64,000 bases of DNA from assembly GCF_022539665.2 (NCBI RefSeq), contig NC_081340.1, forward strand, positions 2,418,001 through 2,482,000. Reading direction: 5' to 3'. Position 1 is the stretch's first letter. Each line of letters begins with the position of its first letter. This stretch comes from Daphnia carinata (Eukaryota; Arthropoda; Branchiopoda; Diplostraca; Daphniidae). The translations under genes and the position numbers were made by a program. Shown here one piece after another: positions 12,338 through 25,010 of the stretch. The notes under the pieces were generated by a model. The model did no database searches. It had not been told where the DNA came from and saw only the letters and a program-made list of their open reading frames with translations.

Positions 12338-12982
12338 CTTACCTGACCAATTCCAATGAGTTTCAGATTTTTCAGAAGAAAATTTTTAGCCCGACCGAGA
12401 AAAGTCGGGCTTAAAATTTTTATCGGTCAGTGTATGTAGAGAATTAACTAGAAATGTGACGGTAGATGGCGATAGGAGTAAAACAGAAAAAAAGCCAATA
12501 TTTTTTATTTTTGTTTTGGGAAGAACGGATTGCCATACTATTTATGGCCATACTACTTATTGCAGTCTGTTTTACCCCGCAAAAAAATATCTACTCTGGC
12601 AACAAGGAAAAAGGGAGAGGAGTTTATTTGTCTGTCACATTGAGTATTCCTGTGATTGGCTGGACAGGGACTACGCCATAATCGCCGCCGGCTGCAGTGA
12701 ATCGGTGGGATGGGGGCTTTGGAGCACTAAAATGTGGATGGAAACGTCGATATAAGCAATTTTTCAGCTCACGGGCTTTGCTTAAAACGGGTGGGCAACA
12801 GCACCTAAGCCGACGGACAAGGGTAACGGGTACATTGCTAAGCGCGAAAAATAAAAGTATAAATAATGAGATAATAAAGAAAATAATAAAATAAAATAAT
12901 AAATATTATAATAATTAAATTAATAATAAATAATAATTATTAATAATATCACAATTAAATTAATAACAAAATATTACATATT

Positions 12983-13049
12983 AACAAAGATTCGAACCTG
13001 TGAAAACAGCATGGCAGCTGCGAACTATACTACAGCGCCACACCTCACT
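12983..13049 (-). repeat. tRNA-like SINE head
   Basis: On the minus strand, GCTG-TAGTATAGTTCG-CAGC forms a perfect D-arm with an A-box, and GGTTCGAATC is a B-box at the right spacing. The T-stem and acceptor do not pair well, so this is a tRNA-derived SINE promoter or a decayed tRNA, not a working tRNA gene. Confidence 0.55.
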
Positions 13050-13116
13050 TACTTTATGTATATATAAGATGCCTATTTGAATTGGTGACACTCAAAGCAA
13101 AGTTTGATTGAGATGT

Positions 13117-13189
13117 GCGGTCCTGGCACAGTGGTTATCACCCACGCTTTGTAATCTGTAGTCCTCGAGTTCAAGTCCCGCCACCGCCA
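13117..13189 (+). repeat. tRNA-Thr(TGT)-like SINE head
   Basis: TGGCACAGTGG is an A-box match and GAGTTCAAGTCC a B-box match. The would-be anticodon loop TTTGTAA gives TGT. The acceptor pairs only partly (GCGGT with ACCGC). A pyrimidine-rich tail, CA repeats (13457-13476) and a further 200 bp follow. The whole block (13110-13680) is best read as a tRNA-derived SINE or composite. Confidence 0.6.
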
Positions 13190-14029
13190 ATTTCCGCCAA
13201 GTCCTCCCTTCCCTCCACTCTCAACTCCACCACCCCCCTCCCACCCACCCAATACATCATTCAAGACTCGCAAGATTCTTCTTCTCGTCGAATTACGCAA
13301 GATTCTACATACATCACTTCGGACATCATCTACCTAAAAAAGAAGCCAGAAAAAAAGAACAAAAGAAACAAAACAAAAGAAAGAAAATGAAGAGAGAAGA
13401 CGAAGAAAGAAGAGCCATGCCTACTATAATGGGGCTAAAAATGGCAGAAGAAAACACACACACACACACACACACAATTACACGTATACAGACGTTTCAC
13501 ATCGATCTGTAGTACCGTTCACTACACGTAAAAGATCGACCCAAAAACTGAGGTAGAGAAGAGGTGATCGTAGAACGTAGGTTGTTCGTAGGTCTCCCCA
13601 TGGCCTGAAAGACGGTTCATGGATGCAGGCAACTAATCATCGGGATATGTGACCCTCTTCGATACCGATGTTTTTGTTTTATTATACCTTATACCCAACG
13701 GTTTCTATTCACAGAAAAAGGCGAGGTTTCTATCCGACACATCAAAGCATTGTTAATACCTTATTTAAAAGCCATCTTGAATATTTCCGAAAACTCACTA
13801 TGATTTGATTTTGAGAAATTTAAGTTCCATTCTACCTAATCAAAATGGTCAAAATTCGGCATCTTCCGCACTTCACCCCTAGAAGAACAACCCCTAGAAG
13901 AACAATAAACATATATAAGGCAGATGATCGATATAAGAGGTATAGTTGTAAACTTGCCTGTCAAGCATTTCCTACTGCATGTTCAGGATGAATCAAAGTC
14001 GAACAAGTTGTGTGCTAAAACTTGCATGG

Positions 14030-14125
14030 GAACTTGTCATTGTATTTGCTGAGGACCCTCGGTCAGCAGCATGTGTGCTAAAACTTGCATGGGAACTTGT
14101 CATTGTATTTCCCCTCGGTCAGCAT
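14030..14125. repeat. 60-bp tandem duplication, left arm only
   Basis: TGTGCTAAAACTTGCATGGG and the following bases occur twice in a row here and once at the mirror position (about 19465-19500). This is a post-duplication difference between the arms. Confidence 0.8.
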
Positions 14126-14579
14126 GCAGATCCTTGCCTTTAGATGTTCATTTATTAGAAGGATTTAAGCCACACCATTAAGATATGTACACTGAGGGCA
14201 ACACATCATTTTTTTGGACACTTGCATTCTAGCCAGATAAGGACTCAAGCATTCCATACTGCATCAGTTGTAGAAAAGAATCATAGTTGTACAGGTTTTG
14301 TTCCGCAATTACAACGCAGCACCTACCATAAAAAAATTAACAATTCAGGAATTGAAAGAAAAAAAATCGTGCTACAACATTAGCATGGGCAAGAAAGTTT
14401 TTTAACATTGTAACACAACACATATTTACTCCATTTTTCCACCCATTGTTTAGTGTAATGCATGCAACATCAAGTTGAAGCGTAATGCCATAGATGCCTA
14501 TAGCAGTGGAAGAAAGGCATAATTTACTGCTGACATGCCATAGAACGTTAAAACATTGCAAACAAATGTACAAAATTAA

Positions 14580-15840
14580 GTTTGAAAATTTTCATTCCAA
14601 CATTTCATTTAGGGAAATCAATCATTGAACCCTTGCATCACATCAACATTAATTTCTATTCTAATTAAACGTTATACTTTACCCATTGTGACCTAGAATA
14701 CATCAATGTCCTCGAGCAATTTAATTTGTAAAATTCAAAAAAAAAAAAAAATTCCGCTTTTCCGATCAGTAGTTCACTCACTTGCACGGTGCACACTAGT
14801 GTAGATAGATCTCTCCGGGTGTTTTGTGTAGTGTTTCTTCTCCATCACGCTCATAACGAAATATATATACATTCGCACGGGTATATAAGTTATAAATACA
14901 TTAGAATAGATAATTAGAAAAACGATGATTAAGGCACAATCATTGTCACACGGGATACTTTTGCACTATACTGCCTCCATGCAATGCACTTCGTATATGT
15001 CCAACCTTTGCACTTTTTGCAATTTGCACACCAACTTGCAATCAAACCTCTCAGCACAATATGCAAACACTCTACTAACATTAACAACCCCATACTTTCC
15101 TAACCTGTTCATCATTAACGATAAATTTTATTTCAGGACCTATCTGTCAAAAATTGTTTGTCATTCGTGTATACTTGATATGTGCTAGTGTTAAGCAGAC
15201 AGTAGTTGTTATTTGATTAATCAAAAGCAATTCTTCGTTCTTTTTTTTTTTCTTTCGTTCTCGATGAATTAGGAGGGCAATATCTGGGCGTCACCGTGGA
15301 CCGCGGGACATCGAGGATCGGCCACACCAAAAACAGGTATTAGTGATAATTTAAAGTGTACTAATTGTGTTTTTTTGTCTTTTATGTATTTATATTGGCC
15401 GGCCAAAGGACCGAAAAGGCCCAACGAGGATCGTCGTGGGAGCTACAAGATCGCCGCGGGAGGTGCAAGATCGCCGTGGGAGCTACAAGATCGCCATGAT
15501 GAGAGAGCCAGAGATTCACGCCCATTTGGATTAAGAAGAAAAGAAGATGGTACGGTTTAGTATGGCCGAATCGGCATTTTTTTTTACTTTTTCCATTTGT
15601 TGTGATCTGTGTCATGCCAAACGTGTTCCTCATTCCTTTTTCCCTACTTTAGTTTCCCTTTAATCAAATTGGCTTTACAGGTATTTCACTATCCACTGAA
15701 ATTGCGCTTTGCCCTTCCCTTTCGATCCATCGTCGTTAGTTGTAGCTGTAACGGTTCGGGTTTGCTTTAGTCCCTGCCTTAATCAATCCCACCCTTTTTT
15801 TCTTACTTGGTGTAGGTATACTAACGATTTTACTAACTTA
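14580..15840 (+). ncRNA. Transcript-like module, single-unit copy
   Basis: Homologous, same orientation, to 36260-36365 plus 37160-41715. It has a possible initiator (CCGATCAGTAGTTCACTC near 14762) and an exon-like block from about 15273 to 15334, bounded by ATTAG and GGTATTAGTGAT. It then has one copy of the block that is amplified on the right (from 15393). The intron before that block keeps TACTAAT and a T-tract, but the acceptor reads TTTATATTGG in place of TTTAGATTGG, so this splice site is lost. No protein function is recognisable. Coding status is unknown, and 'ncRNA' is only the best-fitting class. Confidence 0.4.
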
Positions 15841-15960
15841 ACTAACTTAACGCCAAACCGTAAGGTGGGGTAAGAATATTGGCTGTTACGTCACTACCTG
15901 TCAGATGCGCGTGTCATAACCGCAGGGCTAATGAAGCAAAACAGGGTGAGTTTGGACGCA

Positions 15961-15995
15961 TATAAAATGAGACGACAAAAATAGTTTGATTCAGT
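15961..15995 (+). promoter_or_regulatory. Core promoter of the repeat-protein gene
   Basis: TATAAAA at 15961-15967 and an arthropod initiator TCAGT at 15991-15995, 30 bp apart. The expected transcription start is near 15991. The truncated paralogue near 36.5 kb has the same arrangement on the minus strand. Confidence 0.85.
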
Positions 15996-16079
15996 GTAGT
16001 CCACTACTTTGACACAGCAACAGCACTACTATAATTTCGATCTTGTTTACTTCTCATCGTGTTATTCAGCTTTGTAATT

Positions 16080-17300
16080 ATGGGTAATTTAACGTTGCAT
16101 TTACTATAGTCGAAAGAATTACACCTTTGATTAGTTTTGGTATCGATCAATTGTAATATTGTAATGTGTGTATTTGCGCTGTATTCAATTGGATCGTGAG
16201 ATTTATGTGAATGAATTATCTTTGTGTCAGCTAACTACGGCGCGATGCTGCTGTTGGCCGTTGTCTCTCTGATGGCTGGACAGGTCATGGGTGGACCAAT
16301 TGGCTCGTCTTCTTCTGCATACTACACCACTCCGGCGTCTTACTACACCACGACGTATGCAGCCCCCTCTTACTACACCACAAAGGCGCCCGAGTACTAT
16401 ACCACAACACATGCTGCTCCTAACTACCACACCACTAAGGCTCCCGAGTACTACACAACGACCTATGCAGCTCCAACATACTACACCACAAAGGCGCCCG
16501 AGTACTACACCACGACTTATGCAGCTCCGGCCTACTATACCACAAAGGCCCCTGAGTATTACACCACAACGTACGTTTCTCCGTCTTATTACACTGAGGC
16601 CACGAAATATTACCCTGCGCCGAGCTACACAACGACTGTGTCGTACTACACCACGACAGAGGCGCCCAAGTACTACGTGGCTCCAACATACCACACGGCA
16701 GCTACCCCGTCTTACTACGCTGAGCCGACATACTACGCTGAATCCCCCAAATCCTACGCTGAACCAACTTACTACACCACAACGTATGCTGCTCCGGCTT
16801 ACTACGAGGAGCCCAAGTACTACACCACAACGTATGCTGCCCCGGCTTACTACGAGGAGCCCAAGTACTACACCACTAAGGCTCCTGAGTACTACACCAC
16901 CACTTACGCTGCTCCGGCCTATTATAGTGAGGCTCCTCAATACTACACTACAATGACTCCAGAGTACACAACATATGCTTCGCCAAGCTACTATACCGAG
17001 CCTCCCATGTACTACACCACAACATACGCCGCTCCGGTTTACTACACCGAAGCTATCAAGTATTATTCAGCCCCAAGCTACTACCAGACTGAGGCGCCAC
17101 AATACACAACAACGTATGCTGCTCCAGTATACTACACTGAAGCTCCTCAATACTACACGACTAAAGCCCCGGAGTATTACACACAGAAGGCTCAATACTA
17201 CACCACAACGTACACTGCCCCGGCTTACTACACTGCTGCTCCCAAGTATTACCAGACTGAGGCTCCGCAATACTACACCACAAAGGCTCCTGAATACTAA
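16080..17300 (+). CDS. Secreted Tyr/Thr/Ala/Pro-rich repeat protein
   Basis: Two exons. Exon 1 contributes only ATGG (16080-16083, donor GGGTAATT) and exon 2 runs 16231-17300 after the acceptor TTTGTGTCAG, giving 357 residues. The start MANYGAMLLLAVVSLMAGQV is a clear signal peptide. The rest is low-complexity repeats built on YYTTTYAAPxYYT and YYTTKAPEYYTTTYAAP, with no Cys. This suggests an extracellular structural, cuticular or adhesive protein; the role is inferred from composition only. The core promoter lies 85-119 bp upstream. The frame ends at TAA (17298-17300), but the same repeat continues in frame for 83 codons to a second TAA (17550-17552), so the C-terminus appears to have been cut short by a nonsense change. 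Opposite-strand ORFs here are shadows. Confidence 0.85.
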
Positions 17301-17578
17301 ACCAAACCGTACACTACTCCGAGCTACTATTCCGAGACCCCTAAGTACTACACCACTACCTACGCTGCCCCGGCTTATTACACCAAGGCTCCGCAATACT
17401 ACACGACGAAAGCCTCGGAGCACTACACCAAGAAAGCAGAATACTACCCCACAACTTACGCAGCTCCATCTTACTACACTGAGGCTCCCCAATACCATAC
17501 TACAAAGGCCCCCGAGTACTACACCACACCGTATGCTGCACCTAGCTATTAAACTGAGCGTCCCAAGTATTATTAATC
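17301..17578 (+). pseudogene. Former C-terminal repeats beyond the stop codon
   Basis: In-frame continuation of YYTTTYAAPAYYT-type repeats after the TAA at 17298-17300. It is open to the TAA at 17550-17552, and a few more repeat-like codons (Thr-Glu-Arg-Pro-Lys-Tyr-Tyr) run to another stop. It would now be 3' UTR unless stop-codon readthrough occurs. Confidence 0.8.
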
Positions 17579-19094
17579 GTAAAAATACGTTGTCCGTCAA
17601 GCTCAATAGTTAAAAATAATTAGATCTTGTTTTATTATTTGCTGTCCTCGTTCCAAAATGAGTATTTCCCTGCGTTGTATTTATGCAATAACTAGTCGCC
17701 CCATACGCATGTGGTTTATTAACTGAAATATTGAATACAGCTATTATGTCGTTACTCAATCTACTTGTTTTTAGTTTTTATTACATAAAGCGGATGAAGG
17801 TGATTTCAATTAGTGTTCGTACAACATCGTGATTTCTGAACAGAATTATGCATTATGACATTTGTGGGAAATACATCATGGTTCTTCGTAAAATTGCAAT
17901 GAATTTATTTATACAGTCGATTAGCACTAAGTCGCATTTATTCATTGCGTTAGTCCACAAACATTTGTAATTTGTTGTTTTTAAAATGTATTTATCTTTC
18001 GCTATTTAATTGAATAGCAAAATGAAACGTAAATTTTTTTTCCAATTTGCATTTACACAGCTAATGGCTATTTCCGAATTTCGCCCTTAGATTTCTATAT
18101 TAAGGAAATTCTTAAATATTTGGCAGAGATAGGAGTTTCAGTTTATCAGTTTTGATTTTAATTAGTGAAAAAATAGCAAAAATGTTTGCGCTAAGCACTT
18201 GACTGACATACTAGTAACCTCCAGAACTGCCCGGATGGACTGAATCGTATAGTACAGCTATTGATTCAATCCATCGTGACATCAGCTGAGAGCTCTTACA
18301 TCTCTATTCAGTTTTGCATTGGAATGGGTGGCCAATCCCATACCAACGCTTGACGTTTCGAGTTGTAATTGCTTACAGACTCTTGGTACTAGTTCCCAAC
18401 ATTGGGAGGGTGCCATACCCAGTCATTATTCAAGTGCCGCTACGTTAAGATGTTCACGCAACTATTATATACCGTGAATGACGACCCCAAACCATGTTGA
18501 TAACACAAGCGTGCATTTTCCGGCATAAAACAACTCCCATTTAAATTCGGCGAAACTATTGTACAATGTAATAAATGAACTGTATCAAGAAAATCGTGAT
18601 AAACAACATCCGAGGTAATTATAAAACAAAAAAATTAAGCAATTGTTTAAAATTTTTAATTATTATGTAGCACTCACGAATTAGGGCGTGGCATCACGCA
18701 CCGTTAATGACATGCAATAATCCTCTATATCACCTTGCGGCCAATATTGGCACTAATGCGTTCATGCATTGGCTGGTCTGGGTGTTATTCCAGTTGCCTT
18801 TTCTTTTTTAAGATTTATCTATCATATAGACCTACTTTGTTTGTTTTTTTTAGTTTCTATTTATTTATTTATATAAGAATGTATATATTTTTTTATTTGA
18901 GAGTTTTTAGATTTCCAGCTGGCAACCTCCATGAATCTTATTCTTCCAAACTGGAAGCGGTGTATTACGACGTTGTCTTCTTCCTGGCGTAAGTCTGCTA
19001 TTTCCTGCTATCTCCATCCCTGGCGAATTCCATTTCAGGATTAATTCAATTATGGGCAGTTTGCCCGATTCCCATCCATTGAACAAGGTTACCT
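17579..19094. other. 3' flank and spacer without a gene
   Basis: The stretch 17600-17830 is the 3' UTR and flank of the repeat-protein gene, because it matches the flank of the truncated paralogue at 35880-36110 in inverse orientation. From 17830 to 19020 I see AT-rich sequence with short ORFs only. From 19020 the sequence matches 42905 onward. Confidence 0.65.
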
Positions 19095-20282
19095 CCAATT
19101 GATGTTGCATGCATTACACTAAACAATGAGTGGAAAAATGGAGTAAATATGTGTTGTGTTACAAGTGTTAAAAAACTTTCTTACAGGCATGTTGTAGCAC
19201 GATTTTTTTTTCTTTCAATTCCTGAATTGTTAATTTTTTTATGGTAGGTGCTGCGTTGTAATTGCGGAACAAAACCTGTACAACTATGATTCTTTTCTAC
19301 AACTGATGCAGTATGGAATGCTTGAGTCCTTATCTGGCTAGAATGCAAGTGTCCAAAAAAATGATGTGTTGCCCTCAGTGTACATATCTTAATGGTGTGG
19401 CTTAAATCCTTCTAATAAATGAACATCTAAGGGCAAGGATCTGCATGCTGACCGAAGGGAAATACAATGACAAGTTCCCATGCAAGTTTTAGCACACAAC
19501 TTGTTCGACTTTGATTCATCCCGAACATGCAGTAGGAAATGCTTGACAGGCAAGTTTACAACTATACCTCTTATATCGATCATCTGCCTTATATATGTTT
19601 ATTGTTCTTCTAGGGGTTGTTCTTCTAGGGGTGAAGTGCGGAAGATGCCAAATTTTGACCATTTTGATTATGTAGAATGGAACTTAAATTTCTCAAAATC
19701 AAATCATAGTGAGTTTTCGGAAATATTCAAGATGGCTTTTAAATAAGGTATTAACAATGCTTTGATGTGTCGGATAGAAACCTCGCCTTTTTCTGTGAAT
19801 AGAAACCCAACCATGTTGGGTATAAGGTATAATAAAACAAAAACATCGGTATCGAAGAGGGTCACATATCCCGATGATTAGTTGCCTGCATCCATGAACC
19901 GTCTTTCAGGCCATGGGGAGACCTACGAACAACCTACGTTCTACGATCACCTCTTCTCTACCTCAGTTTTTGGGTCGATCTTTTACGTGTAGTGAACGGT
20001 ACTACAGATCGATGTGAAACGTCTGTATACGTGTAATTGTGTGTGTGTGTGAGTGTGTTTTCTTCTGCCATTTTTAGCCCCATTATAGTAGGCATGGCTC
20101 TTCTTTCTTCGTCTTCTCTCTTCTTTTGTTCTTTTTTAGGTAGATGATGTCCGAAGTGATGTATGTAGAATCTTGCGTAATTCGACGAGAAGAAGAATCT
20201 TGCAAGTCTTGAATGATGTATTCGAGGGGTGGGTGGGAGGGTGGGAGTTGAGAGTGGAGGGAAGGGAGGACTTGGCGGAAAT

Positions 20283-20355
20283 TGGCGGTGGCGGGACTTG
20301 AACTCGAGGACTACAGATTACAAAGCGTGGGTGATAACCACTGTGCCAGGACCGC
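20283..20355 (-). repeat. tRNA-Thr-like SINE head, mirror copy
   Basis: Right-arm counterpart of 13117-13189 on the opposite strand, with the same A/B boxes. Its CA/GT repeat is interrupted (20038-20060) and its tail is slightly shorter than in the left arm. Confidence 0.6.
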
Positions 20356-20423
20356 ACATCTCAATCAAACTTTGCTTTGAGTGTCACCAATTCAAATAGG
20401 CATCTTATATATACATAAAGTAA

Positions 20424-20489
20424 GTGAGGTGTGGCGCTGTAGTATAGTTCGCAGCTGCCATGCTGTTTTCACAGGTTCGAATCTTTGTT
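20424..20489 (+). repeat. tRNA-like SINE head, mirror copy
   Basis: Right-arm copy of the tRNA-like segment at 12983-13049, with the same A- and B-box sequences and the same weak T-stem. It is followed by an AT-rich TTATTAAT tract. Confidence 0.55.
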
Positions 20490-21162
20490 AATATGTAATA
20501 TTTTGTTATTAATTTAATTGTGATATTATTAATAATTATTATTTATTATTAATTTAATTATTATAATATTTATTATTAATTTAATTATTATAATATTTAT
20601 TATTTTATTTTATTATTTTCTTTATTATTTCATTATTTATACTTTTATTTTTCGCGCTTAGCAATGTACCCGTTACCCTTGGCCGTCGGCTTAGGTGCTG
20701 TTGCCCACCCGTTTTAAGCAAAGCCCGTGAGCTGAAAAATTGCTTATATCGACGTTTCCATCCACATTTTAGTGCTCCAAAGCCCCCATCCCACCGATTC
20801 ACTGCAGCCGGCGGCGATTATGGCGTAGTCCCTGTCCAGCCAATCACAGGAATACTCAATGTGACAGACAAATAAACTCCTCTCCCTTTTTCCTTGTTGC
20901 CAGAGTAGATATTTTTTTACGGGGTAAAACAGACTGCAATAAGTAGTATGGCCATAAATAGTATGGCAATCCGTTCTTCCCAAAACAAAAATAAAAAATA
21001 TTGGCTTTTTTTCTGTTTTACTCCTATCGCCATCTACCGTCACATTTCTAGTTAATTCTCTACATACACTGACCGATAAAAATTTTAAGCCCGACTTTTC
21101 TCGGTCGGGCTAAAAATTTTCTTCTGAAAAATCTGAAACTCATTGGAATTGGTCAGGTAAGC

Positions 21163-21830
21163 ATGTGAAGTTAGTGGTACTGAAGAAGCCTGGCCGCGGC
21201 GGTGGTGGAAGTCGTACCTGCCATGAGGTAAACAAAAAACAAAAAAACAACATTTTTAGTGTTCGTTTTTAACGAAGAAGAGGGCAATGTAGCAAGGTAT
21301 TTGCCTCAAGGAGGATGCATTGGTGGCAGCAAGTGTTACAATGTAAACACCAATTGTATCTTCACAAAAATATTTTATGTTCTCGTGTTCATTGTTTTAC
21401 CTCTAGGGTCATGCAGCTGGCAACACCTCGAAAGGCTGCTCGAATCTATTCAGTGAATTGATGGAAGATGGAAAACCGGGTGAGCAATACATTCTGGGAG
21501 CTGTGCATGCGATGAAAAGGAACTGTTTAAGGGCATCATCTGTGGGGAACGCTTTAACAATTTTGATAAAGTTATCCTCCAGGGAAGCCATTTCTCGTAA
21601 CTGTATTTTATGATTTAAAAATATCTGTTGGGTTTGCTTTAGATTACAGGTAAAGATGTACCTCAATACATAACTTCATTCGAAGAAGCCGGCCTGCGCC
21701 AACTACTACTTCGAAACATTAAAAATTCTGGCTACATAAAACCAACACCTGTTCAGAAAGCTTCAGTTGCAGTTGTTCTTGCCAAAAGAGATTTAGTTGC
21801 TTGTGCTGTCACGGACTCCGGCAAAACGGT
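21163..21830 (+). pseudogene. vasa: vasa-type DEAD-box helicase fragment (right copy)
   Basis: The exon order is still visible: a Gly-rich piece and zinc-knuckle start (about 21163-21227, donor GTAAAC), the degenerate knuckle (about 21272-21340), a piece resembling the linker (about 21405-21480), DEKELFKGIICGERFNNFD (about 21510-21580), and VPQYITSFEEAGLRQLLL to motif I (about 21655-21827, followed by GTAATC). Introns are retained, so it arose by DNA duplication and not retroposition. Knuckle Cys/His residues and the first Gly of GxGKT are lost, and frames are broken between pieces. It is nearly identical to the left copy. Confidence 0.85.
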
Positions 21831-22244
21831 AATCCAATTAATTAACGCTGTGTAATTTTGAAACCTTGATGCCCTCGTACTCACTTGATTCGAATGGGTC
21901 GGTATGAACTGAGTAAGTTGAAGTAAAAGTAATTTTGAGTGGGGCACGCCGGTGATTGCGACTACCAAAAGGTCCAATTGCATCTAAGATACTCAACAAA
22001 CCCTTCATGATATTCGTTGATTAAGTCATCTAAATAATAGGATGGGAACTATCTAGATAATAGGAATAACAAGTTAACATGTCAGTTTTAGCACACAACT
22101 TGTTCGACTGTGCTTCATCCTGAACATTACATACATGCAGTATAAAATTGCTGGACAGGCAAATGTACAACTATATCTCATAAACATCGATCATCTGCCT
22201 TATGTGTGTTATTGTCCTTCAAGGGGTGAAGTGTGAAAGATGCC

Positions 22245-25010
22245 AAAGGCCATTTTGATTATGTAGCGTGGAACTCAAATTTCTCTTGTTGGTTATTTCA
22301 AGGCAGTAATAACTATGCTGTAAACAATTCATGAAACATGATCATCTTTTCCTCTCAATGACGAGGTGAAAAAAATTTATAAAATAGATTAAGGAATAAA
22401 TTAATTTCTTTTCTGACTAAAAAGGCATAGAGGAAGCAAATCGAGAAATGGGCAAAAAAGTTATTCGTTTCACCCATCCCATATGAAAATGCTGCAGAGT
22501 TCAACAAAGAATATAGCAAGTGATTTCCTGTGGTCTGATCAACATGCTAAATCCACAAGACGTATGTCATTTGTTTTAGAGAATTCCTAATAAAAATTTT
22601 CAGTTTCTTCTGAAGAATCGAAATCATTCATCTTAACGACATGATCCTGACCCGCAGCAATTATTTTCACACAATGGTTGCCCAAATGCGATTTATCTGC
22701 ATTGCATTCCCCGTTGCAATGAAGAAGTTGTTACATGGAAAATTTTAAAAGGTGGTACAATATTACATGTGTTCCTATTAAATTAATATATGTTTTAAAT
22801 TGCTGATGGGTTGACCAGGCAGCAGAGATTTGCAAGACCGAACAGGATCCAAGTAACTTAATATTAAAAATTTCTAAATGCGGGACCAAAGGATCTTAAA
22901 TTAATATATCCAAGTGTAAGCAGGTATTGGATGGCAAACGAGCGCCTAATGGTTATGAAGTTCGCAGTTTGCTCCACTTTCAGCGCCATTTCAAAATCCT
23001 CGCTGCCAAAAGAGTTGTTTCTAACACTATTATTCTGGACTGACGCCCACAGAACTAAATTTACATGCAAAGGGTGGTCGTGAGGATTTGGCTGATCACT
23101 ACAGTAAAAACTGCAGAGAGTGGGTAAACTTTTACGTTAAGTGACCAAAATTATTGTCATTATAATATATTTTCAAAGGTACCTACAACGACTTGTTAAA
23201 TCCTTGGAGTGTCATCGTTGCAAATACGATTCGACTGGGAGAAATACTGCCGGTAAGATGGTAAGTTCATTTATGGTGACGATTGTTTGGATCAACCTAT
23301 ATGAAAGCCAAAGATCTCTGTAGATTTTCAAAGAGCTCTTGATCGTATTATAGCAACGCATGCAGATGAAGATCTGCTGGATCACATTACCACAATTTTT
23401 TACGACAATTATGGAAACGATCGCTTTAAATCGCCTAGGGTCGACTTCAAACATAAACTGAGGTAATCCACTGCTTTTTGTCAGTTGATAAAGCATTTTA
23501 AGGGTACAATTTGGCATCTGTTGTATTTTTCTGGAGGTGAAAGTCAAACAAGTATAGAAAGTACCAGAACATAACAAAAAATGAATGTCGGCCACCCTGG
23601 ACAGTGGAAACAATTTGGAGTGCATTACCGTAGGTAAACTAGTGGAGCTTTGCAAATTTTTTAAAGAGATGTATTACCGTATGAACCGGGTATAACAGCG
23701 ATGACCGTTTCAATGTTGATTAAAATGATGTGAACCGAATCCGCTTGCTGAAACCAGAGATGGCTGCAAATTCTGTACAGTCTAGGTAAATGTATCATTT
23801 CTGGCACATGAAATTTAAATTATTTTTGTGTTTCAAGGGTTTTATTTATTTTTTGTTTTTTTGGGGGGGGGAGGGGTTCATGCCTTTGCATGTAATTGCT
23901 CCATCTGCAAAATCATGCAATAGGCTTACAAAGTTCATATACGTGCGTTATTATGGGAGTACCAGTCGCAATCTTAACCAGAGCATTCAAGTTACTTCAT
24001 CTAGCTATCGAGTCATGTAAAGTCAACAAGTGTTTTTTATTATCACCTACGGTCATCCCATTCAGACTTAGAAAAGGTTTTATAAGATTACTACATTATA
24101 ATCTATTAATTTACTTGATCTGTGGCCAAAACTGAAGTATAACATTGAAGGAATAAGCTTTTATCATTCACTTGTCACTTCAGACTTGAACAGAAATGGG
24201 TTACATGGCGAAGTTATTGGCCAAATAACTTCGCCAATGAATTTTAGTCATATTAAACTAAAATCCCATATTATTGAGTGCACTCTTTGTTGTTAAAATA
24301 ACATTCTCTACTATTGTTCGATCAAGTCTTTTCCTATGTGACAAACATGGTGAAAATGGTGTGGAAATGCTGAAACTAGGATAAAATAAACTCAAAACTT
24401 AGTTACAGTTTATGTGTGGGACACACAATTAAAATAACATTTGAAGTTGATATAAGAACATACAGATGAAGCAACAAGCTGTTGGTGTATCCTAGTGTGA
24501 GTTTGCAACAGGAGATATTGCTCTATTAAAGACCAATACTAAAAACTGTTGCACAAAACATGTCCAGTAATACTCTGCAATCTAAGGACACTATTGTAAA
24601 GGCAAAGTAGCAAAAGTAATACTAGCCATGAATCAACTATCAGCAATAAGTTTGGTAAGATACTACGTTTGGTAGTTTCGTAGGTTTCGTTTGGTAGTTC
24701 GGTAGATTTCATGGTTTCATCATTAACCTTTCCACGGTTTTTCAATGCCTGTCTATGTGTTGTTTTAGTAATAAAATAGTTTAATAAGTCGTAATTTTAT
24801 AATTAAACACTAATTTTATATAATAAATTTAGATTCACACAGACGCGGCTTAACTGTGAGGCAAAACTGCCACAGTCCACCAGATGCTAGTGGAACCTAT
24901 TTTTTTTTTTAAATCCCGTCACTTTTTGGCTACAGGTTTGCATGTAATACTGTTTAGACTAACAAATTTAATCACCGTAAGGCACGAAATTTTCATTCGG
25001 GTGAATTAAG
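22245..25010. other. Right arm, unrecognised repeated sequence
   Basis: Mirror of the 8500-11250 region. No intact gene. The stretch 22245-23890 is related to 43660-47020 at lower identity. A G-run lies at about 23860-23875. Confidence 0.55.

Larger units (their letters stand above)
2993..14480 (+). repeat. Left arm of 27-kb inverted repeat
   Basis: The arm reads as the reverse complement of 19095-30363. Paired coordinates sum to about 33355 at the outer end, 33430 around 4700-5570, 33500 around 11500-12100 and 33570 at the inner end. The drift is explained by minisatellite copy-number change and a 60-bp tandem duplication. From about 4250 to 14380 the arms look almost identical: long ORFs mirror each other with zero or one residue change. 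From 2993 to about 4240 they differ by several percent with indels. The outer end is TATGGCAATCC, the end of a repeat element also present at about 12350-12550 inside the arm. Confidence 0.95.

Noticed and set aside
12456-12755. 99-codon ORF mirrored at 20744-21043
   Set aside because: It spans the end of the MITE-like repeat and unrelated flank; mirrored only because the arms are identical. No domain.
13115-13390. 91-codon Pro/Ser-rich ORF with mirror copies
   Set aside because: It lies on the tRNA-derived SINE head and its pyrimidine-rich tail.
16227-17606. Long Arg/Ser/Val-rich and Pro/Thr-rich ORFs on other frames of the repeat-protein gene
   Set aside because: They are produced by translating YTTTYAAP codons out of frame. 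The frame with the signal peptide, promoter and splice sites is the real one.
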